48,978 bases of DNA, taken from NCBI RefSeq assembly GCF_002014965.1, contig NZ_MUXT01000002.1, positions 1-48,978 on the forward strand, written 5' to 3'. The DNA is from Moraxella canis (GTDB lineage Bacteria > Pseudomonadota > Gammaproteobacteria > Pseudomonadales > Moraxellaceae). The translations under genes and the position numbers were made by a program. Shown here piece by piece: positions 12,401 through 16,500 of this stretch. Positions within the stretch are counted from its first letter, which is position 1. Every line of letters starts with the position of its first letter. The notes under the pieces are model-generated. The model ran no database searches. It was not told the DNA's origin and worked only from the letters and a program-made list of their open reading frames with translations.

Positions 12401-15390
12401 TGGCTAAGAGTTATTCCACCACTCTTCATTTCTTGCATAAAGAAAGCAGCCATTGCATCTAAACTGGCTTGTGTTTGTGGAATACCAGACTCTCTAACAT
12501 CAATTCCCCTATCTTTTAGGAATTTAAATAAGTTAGTCCGTCTGCCTTGTTGCCAACTGATGAAACCAAAGTTACTAGCACCATTAGCATGGTCTGAGTG
12601 AGCACCAAACATAGTTTTAGCACTAAAACCATTTTCACGATTTACTTCACCAACCAAGTAACGTGCTTGACCATCAGTAAAGCCTGCTCTACGAAAAGCC
12701 GTATAAGTACCCATAATCAAGTCATCACGACTCTTTTTGGTATTATCAATACTAAAATTAGCTGAGTATTGAGATGTACCTGATACTGCTTGTCCTTGTG
12801 TTTGAGTTTGAGTAGTACCTACTTTGTCATAGATTGGTTTATACCATCCACTGTCAGGATGTGCTTTGTATTTATCTCTTTTAGCATAATCAAAACCACC
12901 AAGGAAAGTGACACCCATTTCCTTAGCAATATTAGCTAAGTCATTATTCATACGAGCACCAAGCTTGGTATCATCTTTAAAGTTATTGGCAACACCCATC
13001 ACTTGTACTGATGCACCATTATCTTTTAGATGTTTAATCTGCTTACGAATTGTATTTAAATCAGCTTTGGTATTATTAGATAAGCCAGTAGATAGAACGA
13101 CAGTTTTACCTTGTAATTCACTCTTGTTAAGTTTAGTAATGGTATTTAGTACTTCATTAGGATTACGACCGTCTTTACTATAAGAAGTTACACCAGACTT
13201 TTTATAGTGATTACCAAAGGCATTGGCAATACTATCACCAATGGTAATAACGCCTGTTGATGTTTGTTGATTAGGTATCGTATTAGATACACTGTTTAAA
13301 GGTATCTTTCTACCACCTTCATTCTTGGTAACAGAGAAGTGCATAGCATCTGAAGCACTATTCCAATCAAATCCCCACCCAAGTCCCCACTTATTAGCTA
13401 AAGCTCTAACAGTATCAATAGGCATATCTGTGTATTTCTTTGGGTTCTTCTTACGATCCTCTTTAGATGCACCTTTGATGTTTGAGTTAGTTGATGGGTT
13501 AATATCAATAGAGTAACCAAATGCGTGTTTAGATAAGTATCTTTTATCGTTTACATTAGCTCTGTCTGAGAAACCGCCTATATCATTAATCTTATAACCA
13601 GTGGCTTCAAGATCATTAATAAAGCCTTGAAATTGATGAGCATACTCAGATGCAACTTCTACTTTTTTACCACTACTGGTTTTAATAATACTTAGGGATA
13701 CTTGTTCACCACCCTTATTAGTAACGACTCTACTAACAGGGATATTCTCTAATGAAGTTGTATTTGTATTTGGAATATCAAACTGAGGCTCATAATTAAT
13801 AGCATCAGTCAGTTGCTGTTCTGCTTGCTGTTTACGTCTATGGTAAGCATCAGCATTTAAATCCAGAATACGCTCTAAGACTTCATCAGAAGACATTTCT
13901 TGAGATAATTGTAAATTACCTACTTGTTCTAACGCAGCAACTGTATCTTGTAATGGTTGTACTTGGTTATTAAACCAATCGTTACGCTGTTTTTGTAGTT
14001 TCTCTTTTTCTTTACCATCAGGGAGTTGTGCCAGTTTTTCATCAAATTCAGCTAAACGACTCATAGCCGTTGTTAATGCTTGAGTCTGTTCAGCTTTAGC
14101 ACTATCAATATCTATCTCACCTAAAGCAGCCTTACCTGCACTAGCTTGATAGGCATAATTAGGATCGTAGTTTTTATTACTTGGATCTGTTTTTAAGATA
14201 GATCTAAAATTACTAACATCCCCTACTGCTGCTTTGATATTACCACCTAGTGCAGTTGTACCTCCCATAGCCAAGCCTATAGCAGCTTCTAGACCTACAT
14301 CATAGCCTACTTTACCCCAATCAATCTTACCTTCTTCTTGTTGTTGGTTTAAAGCGGATTCTATTGCCCCTTGCCCTGCTTCTTGAACTGTTTCCGTAGC
14401 TACATTAAAAGCTGTTGTACGAGCTCTATTTGCAGAGTTAGCTAATATCGCTGAAACACCACCATTAGCAATTATCTGTTCAGTAGAGAAATTAGAAGGA
14501 ACTAATTTATTGACAAGACCTATACCTGCACCTGTAGCAAGATCGTATCCCGCATCCCTATGTGTAATATATCCCTGCCTTTTTGCTGTATCACCCAACT
14601 CTACAACAGAAGATGTAACTGCTGTACCTATCCCTGCTGCTGTACTTGCTGATAAAGCAGCATTAGCTGCCGTTACACCTCTAGCAATAGCACCCGCAGG
14701 AATTGCTAAAGGTAAAGATGATCCAGCACCTGAAGCCAAGAGATTAGGTTTAGTTAAGCTATGCCCAAATGTAGCAGCAGCTTTAAGCAAAGGATTTTGA
14801 ATGTCTTTAACGGCTTCTTCTACTTCAGCAACTTGACGATGATAATCAGGAGAATATTTTGTGGCTATATTCTCTTCTACAGCTTTTGCGTCATAGATGC
14901 CCAGATTCTTTAAAGCACCTTGAAGTATCCCTGCATTGACAACACGTCCTGCTATTTTCTTTTCATTCTCAGGCATTGAGATTAAAGGTTTTAGATCTCC
15001 AGTAAACATATAATGAGCAGCATTGACTGGATTAACAAAGTCACGTGTAAACATTGTATCAGCCACTGCTAAAGCACCCTGACCTAATGAGTTAAGACCA
15101 GAAACAACACCCCATCCTGTATCAGTAAGTATGTTACCTGTTTCTAGTTTTTTAGCAGGTGCAGGCGTGAAATAGCTGTGTGGAGTTAAAGATGATGCTA
15201 CGTTATTAGCAACATTACTATAGTAAGCTTCATGCTCTGCTTTTCTAGCTTCTTCTTCTCTTTGAAGTTGTGCTTGTTTCTCACTATTGGTTTTAAGACC
15301 CATTCTATTTTGGACTTGTTCTACCCGATCAATATTACGTGCTTGGGCATCTCTTAAATTTTGAAGGACTCTATCAAGATCAGTGCTCAT
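490..15390 (-). CDS. Giant N4-like virion RNA polymerase with fused cell-wall and nuclease domains
   Basis: This is one uninterrupted frame of 4966 codons, with GGATAGG before the ATG. Central motifs fit a T7/N4 single-subunit RNA polymerase: motif A GSDGLNNG with D2758; motif B with R2856, K2860 and Y2868 at exact T7 spacing; motif C NIHDAN with H3179 and D3180. R2567, in NSRMHYNSN, may be the TxxGR-type arginine. N-terminal to this are a Gly/Ala-rich stretch (about 210-400), an M15 peptidase-like domain (SKHAFGYSID; ligands H622, D629, H684), an SGNH-like segment (GDS with S720, H844) and a phage tail lysozyme-like domain (about 880-1020; E915, E919). After the polymerase come HELVH (3460-3464; third ligand perhaps E3547) and a barnase/EndoU-like (PBECR) domain (about 3655-3768; H3694). 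The rest is helical and unassigned. N4 vRNAP is about 3500 residues. It would be packaged, injected and transcribe early genes. The polymerase call is firm and the side domains are by motif only. Confidence 0.87.
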   Translation of the reverse strand: MSTDLDRVLQNLRDAQARNIDRVEQVQNRMGLKTNSEKQAQLQREEEARKAEHEAYYSNVANNVASSLTPHSYFTPAPAKKLETGNILTDTGWGVVSGLNSLGQGALAVADTMFTRDFVNPVNAAHYMFTGDLKPLISMPENEKKIAGRVVNAGILQGALKNLGIYDAKAVEENIATKYSPDYHRQVAEVEEAVKDIQNPLLKAAATFGHSLTKPNLLASGAGSSLPLAIPAGAIARGVTAANAALSASTAAGIGTAVTSSVVELGDTAKRQGYITHRDAGYDLATGAGIGLVNKLVPSNFSTEQIIANGGVSAILANSANRARTTAFNVATETVQEAGQGAIESALNQQQEEGKIDWGKVGYDVGLEAAIGLAMGGTTALGGNIKAAVGDVSNFRSILKTDPSNKNYDPNYAYQASAGKAALGEIDIDSAKAEQTQALTTAMSRLAEFDEKLAQLPDGKEKEKLQKQRNDWFNNQVQPLQDTVAALEQVGNLQLSQEMSSDEVLERILDLNADAYHRRKQQAEQQLTDAINYEPQFDIPNTNTTSLENIPVSRVVTNKGGEQVSLSIIKTSSGKKVEVASEYAHQFQGFINDLEATGYKINDIGGFSDRANVNDKRYLSKHAFGYSIDINPSTNSNIKGASKEDRKKNPKKYTDMPIDTVRALANKWGLGWGFDWNSASDAMHFSVTKNEGGRKIPLNSVSNTIPNQQTSTGVITIGDSIANAFGNHYKKSGVTSYSKDGRNPNEVLNTITKLNKSELQGKTVVLSTGLSNNTKADLNTIRKQIKHLKDNGASVQVMGVANNFKDDTKLGARMNNDLANIAKEMGVTFLGGFDYAKRDKYKAHPDSGWYKPIYDKVGTTQTQTQGQAVSGTSQYSANFSIDNTKKSRDDLIMGTYTAFRRAGFTDGQARYLVGEVNRENGFSAKTMFGAHSDHANGASNFGFISWQQGRRTNLFKFLKDRGIDVRESGIPQTQASLDAMAAFFMQEMKSGGITLSQYRNGTYDTRNFLKQANPDLKDRRWGHAIIGWAYSQSKLKSGASFNSSDHEAKLDQGHADINRLLGSNYSGSFSNQSGNNSINVDDSRTAQERLESLIAKFKDEKTKAKEAEAQKVLQDKIDSLEAQVANIQANPESEPQQVSGESEVTSKAQQDTFDEVIRYSEMLSDDMINILVEQGALSEKHAEKLRLLNEVRVVENATKNADNVKHDIYIGKKARRAEDGYIGLQSYQQGLVQYLKTDDIEVLDSYYNHLSRFNDSHTSKAIAAKQAMDSFDETEQPLYIARKAGTQEWEVHEGSISKELRAKTGAIEISNISRNFVNNLIEEAAHLNQIKQGYDKAYELHGASDHIKHSVKVSDFGLIDFSQVSTGVSQQQQPVSVETPTNQTPVQVTRGSSINQVSVPDVTTPDPTIKPTTTTPTQRKPLRLPTNPYNDTLARDSSVGEYQRKIQAGEATPNHVWLGRGERQVNDEGKMATVSLSSIYRGTGSSKDPETGQVTVRSNVFIDKNKEVIKAGIFGSPIQPPIYAKSTNARDQQKLKLIEEFGGDMYIIVHDGTQAGKDAAMIESANRYMDFMRVAVSNNQDFSRALLQMAANPNTGFVVQHKMSNSAFSEAAIVPRVVEELRQYPELQKVSYKDQPQAVFNVLSNMGTLMADGQFHSEIQRPIDANTFGKEDNLYKPHVFSKEDLNKFNEYTATNSINSTITGLNNSDVGNNIPPNITNNTGITEAGLNNSSNPIITSDGVSEVPIVETGIDESTDTGFDLSIFESDQDNTTEASKTLPTGVSTSTEGNPSQETESSVDEPTTPVETISVNRNSSIPTNRASNAITKETVLKPMQVRKLESTSKPKEEETKPEESAYIPNTPIEKSFINKPVKVSDLSSSIESSQIKPENKSQAENQALISVLSKYSPDIKVEIQDKSSYDEKASYDDDIIRVSENSKDITRDIARAMVHKQIGHIADELDTLDHVTALANIETKKQRDANRKEGKQNTDVLFDDEVIDRQAKLGELRLRVDEINKDVRKSMRKILSDPNQKFTENSKALLMRATDSAADLLQLGLFNEDVKSVLKQVKVSRGKNKVTKAYYALMDAVSNFFGFSKEESTAYTKLLGVVSDSTTLSVLDTEGNFSKSTEAKLRQLKEPVESIEEDLKKPITATKDSKAVRNVLKTSFRQAQTLRKPLSSISNFVTELYMNPIKASQILNLDPPTKAQREQINDFAEFTAEFREHLKEVFKPTNEGYENTALANYFYDKDTGEFDSNVLDALSYGAYDYLISVAKHTMNTRDDILTLLGLTSNDVEQRNSAHITKEMWNTYKYIGSGYVKIADDLGKRVAETLNIQRTENGSVTVDSRLYSALGTWALSAMQSADLIHLHSISSAKHKEAIEQVSGAIDEKDFSPHGTVRFVSITNKEGKGINKRINEISETNKGTAGYLADIMGGVSAVRIPSLKPIEESAENVKRRIKRTDATVTDLQALRVAKAQAHANVINEPTFSLLTNLASQHEDTFLEMIGAKLKEGELQTAHINDRDGLEGKSEAVMRDWTNAVDFINSIPKVNGVRQYWDTMFMAVNSRMHYNSNIFNYQSSKLHRAMAEPSNFKVTVQLKNTDGTSVLDSLQSKLKEHGKEIHSKHLTKDELKLTYFLRALAENMEGSEDFIDAYFASTGAKEIFTEGFTVDKLPSYVFIPAFIEYLNQVHIQTATEIVSKAQAGDKISSKEMDHLSGVIAEMKMGANSLRALREWADFQTAQESNHDNFTTSLGLGSDGLNNGAALAHFWNGAFYKDLLLRTGFFSLDDEFKSYFDARHNKDLGDYYTAFKNAVIDEKAQEDFIKSFHKNLKKDLATHNEQVFRALMKVQKSLTKRAVAKSVLIPFNYGAGIRSMKKAVFRTFMEEMQATITDAAKQGILNKKALEAGQMTQLEYDTERTKLLNQVKTVDQLFSFMMRKPTQWNITIDNEPKAVVINDNLDLKYMLEAWVSPENEAMLSKEYDFTMGQYLAEVLKSYEDMYIHKNKVNMRMLSGAVEIFTQIYHEVEERAIETVTQRISESLVASGLDKATADDLAYKEIKYRGLSDKEREELVHSVMDKVQAQIHNVYSVQNGESKAKVRLTRLREALTADKLNLTNNSFFLVNKSGKYQATSFGSPARQTYLEDKALLANSVQTQSMDSYISSFAMSLGKKININIHDANIGAIDNQLDMITQQNKATFQALVSYHGQLESLRTLASVIQSSYALVKEGVLDEDFHNTEAFAELTKALTGLINEVTETELNKLDQLANLAYVHQYAGEFGEYQVTDADRQTALKEKSKVVDQIKQLAKELDLDQYKQKNSTAKSFTKSGALNQSETRATEQVSQLPTASTGTDGTQGTAFTHLSSTPTEPTIQNLKQLDQTIKGLVNVSEVQLKLNKMLMGKANQHLSKMSVKFSDVTTPNGTRAYGSYDVTTHTLTLDNQTFNQSGNDENKLRVINHELVHALTEYAIISNAQDLRSELSHLNKMLDAVMVKWQEDVAFNKKYGHSRHDTEEDDLTRVNQIMEVIKASQEADTANGNQYAGLSEFIAYGMTDSEMMRYIDDAIELDDLGIKLRKGISSVMDFLVRLASKVLGFKGDGYKAFAQNVETIMDNPPVDLLTLVSNDVRFSASAMKSVQANIKRGTEAMNKAITTKADVKRAMYRNDIGWVDFVWGSTGILKANGKTKGAMGISHIIEARMRKDGMSYDEVVDMLTNATVDTIAKGRVLDRFEQGGATKLQLVLDNHLVSLIKNQGSNAWMITAFELFEDGTGKGYGKTSPTHNQSYSARTDVGASNETNITQVTSDNNEDTRYSEIFDETDKQSVSEVFNSLDSQTITDGWNKHLQEVWDSLFEGNITYSSLSEMDQKSLLDTAKQVSEYFVPHTFNMTVKEQLSYQAVTSIVDFLVNNHADSNITSELNKIHAQLIKAYPTAADLYPDYHTVNDEVKNLYETEHSKLFKSVGEMNNLASVVGLVLSSQTFNELTDQKVELRKIKHESWFDKFMNLWHKAMNLLRSKYLNADSTSEATKQLMAKLINAETNARLARVSMIDKAWNTVYQKPMDAANWVWDKTWDVGSDAIISGLPMSDTMRDTWRSHKERIKAAKQLEDLSQSSIAQNSMNLTVEAGLAITGLDMNMSYGGNQDIKSATRGFVKETVNEMLGQRGVGHTVERVIRMVNKVAQDRANYKQSMLNNFASIMKDPKRFDNHAKQSITRTVMMSDAQTLLHYHGMEQTLNYIANSKQRKVRIKELEDKLQSLSKNREHFNQLLKDTKDLAWYMVGETVSGDVKKNAELIATSAGTRSVTPYEQMDQTIFETVDELVTLHGLEMVNGKYMYTTQDLIQNEGQVLIAMLNTHHDLVKQSKEEFKDNPLNYIKGFKPAIHNPHVDVVAVKAEEVDDYIQKGYEQALHDPIVQDELDSTEPRYLMINKNAPYARYNSGGLEMKDTHFRGYEVFNYKTDSKELARVGQGRLNRNTELAKTMDARNYDPRNIKGNHLIPRYGNDMLILGYNYEMSGELRDKLLDRDLSFDMMLASMGSELVAKPKLVNTQRTLAQVLAEDAKNPTTGFKISPVHFTVINPDSPDPRVQEMLRMMPYEFYQEMQRQFGKGKPFVIRTAVFNSVFGFRKYNVSEMFDKVSGERNYFEKFMVTLYENIYGKQARNKAANHQYVWEWFVTQAKDLIVIRSVKVLIGNIIANALISAAYGITPTELARGMFYAWKEGKAYRQLQAEEQRINFELLNTTSDSQRKKLKAELIAVRQNMQNSGMHKYMEEGLMSTIVEDIDMGSETKLFKSDFEKKLDNLAEKIPQPVRTTLKWATFHPDTEIHKFLSESTQFSDFAAKYVLAKHIEKKSLKMGKSKKAAFEDGIQMAQEVFINYDIPTNRMLQAANDLGLFMFTKFTVRFQRALARQLHQNGGHAMLQHFMVEEYLPVAGVLNPFFPMFNIGLGAFTGIGALAQLPIIAMFL

Positions 15391-15527
15391 AATTTACCTA
15401 TCCAGTTACTCTAAGAAATAAAGTAAGTTTACATCTTGAGAAAGATAGATAACTAATTTGCGTCCGTTGGACGCTCTTGTGGTTTGTTTTTTAATCCCTT
15501 TAACTTATAACTTATAGGAGCAACATT
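15391..15527. promoter_or_regulatory. Divergent intergenic region between giant gene and small plus-strand gene
   Basis: 137 bases separate the two divergent start codons, so both promoters should lie here. The main visible structure is a GC-rich hairpin with a 3-base loop at 15460-15474. A TAGGAG ribosome binding site precedes the plus-strand ATG. I see no convincing sigma-70 pair. Confidence 0.4.
15460..15474 (+). promoter_or_regulatory. 6-bp stem, 3-base loop hairpin; candidate virion RNA polymerase promoter
   Basis: GCGTCC-GTT-GGACGC is a perfect 6-bp stem with a 3-base loop in very AT-rich surroundings, 53 bases before the ATG at 15528. N4 virion RNA polymerase uses promoters with 5-7 bp stems and 3-base loops that have a purine at the loop centre of the template strand. 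For rightward transcription the template loop here is AAC, with A at the centre. It has no T-run, so it is not an obvious terminator. The promoter role is inferred. Confidence 0.4.
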
Positions 15528-15854
15528 ATGACCCTTACTAAAATTGACTTACTCATTTCAACATTTCAAGATGCCATTACTGTATTGACAGAAATGAAAG
15601 AAGCAGTGAATGAACCTAAACCAATGGCTTTACAAGAACCATCAGCTTCTACAACTGAAGTTTATTTACGAACTGAGATTCTTTATCCTTGGTCAAAGCT
15701 AAAAAAGTGGTGTAAACAAAACAACATCCAACCAGTGAAGAAAGATTACTATGGTCTTATGATCAACCATTACCCTGCTTCAGCTTGGTTGGAAGTGTTT
15801 GGTTTAGATATCAAAGAAGTCTTATATAAGAAATCCTTTGATGAAGTAGCATAA
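15528..15854 (+). CDS. Hypothetical phage protein, 108 residues
   Basis: This is a small plus-strand gene with a good ribosome binding site (TAGGAG, about 6 bases before the ATG), lying between two leftward virion genes. The protein has a helical N-terminus (about 1-30), a short Pro/Ser-rich linker and a compact C-terminal part (about 50-105) rich in Lys, Trp and Tyr (LYPWSKLKKWCKQNN) that could be a small nucleic-acid-binding fold. I do not recognise the family. Its strand is opposite to the late genes and a possible vRNAP hairpin precedes it, so it may be expressed early or as a separate cargo gene. A terminator hairpin follows at 15907. Confidence 0.7.
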   Translation: MTLTKIDLLISTFQDAITVLTEMKEAVNEPKPMALQEPSASTTEVYLRTEILYPWSKLKKWCKQNNIQPVKKDYYGLMINHYPASAWLEVFGLDIKEVLYKKSFDEVA

Positions 15855-15906
15855 ATAACAAGTTTCTCAGGCGAATTATTTATGCTAAAGAGTAGATAAA
15901 TAAATA

Positions 15907-15938
15907 ACCCAGTAAGCAAATCAAATTACTTACTGGGT
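15907..15938 (+). terminator. Terminator after the 108-residue gene
   Basis: A 10-bp perfect stem (ACCCAGTAAG at 15907-15916 with 15929-15938) has a 12-base loop, followed by ATTTAATT. It lies 53 bases past the stop codon of the upstream plus-strand gene. Confidence 0.65.
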
Positions 15939-15979
15939 ATTTAATTCATCAAGCAGATACATTAGATTGTTACAAGCCA

Positions 15980-16099
15980 ATGACTCATGATGAAGTAGGG
16001 TTGCTTGAAGACTGTGATTATATCACAATAAATAATATTAAGTATAAATTTTACTCTATTGACATGGTTTGGCTTAATAGGGTAATCTTTTTATACTAG
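15980..16099 (+). CDS. Possible 39-residue ORF or gene remnant
   Basis: An ATG frame of 39 codons has a protein-like composition (it begins MTHDEVGLLEDCDYITINN) and ends in TAG. The frame is open upstream to about 15908 without another ATG, and no clear ribosome binding site is present, so it may be a decayed gene. I recognise no family. Confidence 0.25.
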   Translation: MTHDEVGLLEDCDYITINNIKYKFYSIDMVWLNRVIFLY

Positions 16100-16140
16100 G
16101 TATTTATATTACTTTCAATGACTTTCAAGCCAACCACAAA

Positions 16141-16155
16141 ACCGCCAAAGGCGGT
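16141..16155. promoter_or_regulatory. Second 6-bp stem, 3-base loop hairpin upstream of a plus-strand gene
   Basis: ACCGCC-AAA-GGCGGT is a perfect hairpin 38 bases before the ATG at 16194, with the same architecture as 15460-15474. The loop has a central A on the plus strand, which by the N4 rule would favour leftward transcription, so orientation is uncertain. It lacks a T-run. Confidence 0.35.
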
Positions 16156-16193
16156 GATCTTAAATTACTTATATTAACTAGTAGTTACTAACT

Positions 16194-16472
16194 ATGGATA
16201 AGAAACCAGAGAAAATAACCATCAAGATTAAGAAAGAAGATTTAGGTGATCTTGATGAGATTACGATTGAAGTACAACAGAAAGAATCTGCTGTAGATAA
16301 AGTATTAAACCAGTCAATAGAAGGTGCTCAATCATTACATCACAAAGCCAAAGTAAATGGTTGGTATCATGAAACACTGCGATACCTATCTTTAGGTATT
16401 GGTATTTTAATACTTATTGGAGTAATTATTATGTTTATTAATGACGTTTCTGTAGGTGCAATAAAGCTCTGA
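16194..16472 (+). CDS. Small membrane protein, unknown function, 92 residues
   Basis: The N-terminal half is charged (begins MDKKPEKITIKIKKEDLGD). One strong hydrophobic segment lies at about 65-83 (LGIGILILIGVIIMF), followed by a short tail, so it is a single-pass membrane protein. Its stop codon lies inside the left arm of a perfect terminator hairpin. No holin or spanin signature is evident beyond the single segment, and in position it sits beside the virion polymerase gene. The upstream ribosome binding site is weak. It could be a superinfection or lysis-related protein, but nothing in the sequence decides that. Confidence 0.6.
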   Translation: MDKKPEKITIKIKKEDLGDLDEITIEVQQKESAVDKVLNQSIEGAQSLHHKAKVNGWYHETLRYLSLGIGILILIGVIIMFINDVSVGAIKL

Positions 16473-16490
16473 GATTATCAGAGCTTTATT
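16460..16490. terminator. Bidirectional terminator between convergent genes
   Basis: A perfect 13-bp stem (16460-16472 with 16478-16490, AATAAAGCTCTGA) with loop GATTA has A-rich and T-rich outer arms. It serves the plus-strand gene ending at 16472 and the minus-strand gene ending at 16501. Confidence 0.85.
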
Positions 16491-16500
16491 TAAAATATTC

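Larger units (their letters stand above)
15855..16193. other. 339-bp gap between two small plus-strand genes
   Basis: The stretch holds the terminator at 15907-15938, a possible 39-codon reading frame at 15980-16099, and the 3-base-loop hairpin at 16141-16155. The rest is AT-rich without a recognisable gene, tRNA or repeat. Confidence 0.6.

Noticed and set aside
490..15390. Non-ribosomal peptide synthetase or adhesin as explanation for the giant frame
   Set aside because: No carrier or adenylation motifs and no secretion signal or adhesin repeats are present, while polymerase motifs A, B and C are present in the right order and spacing.
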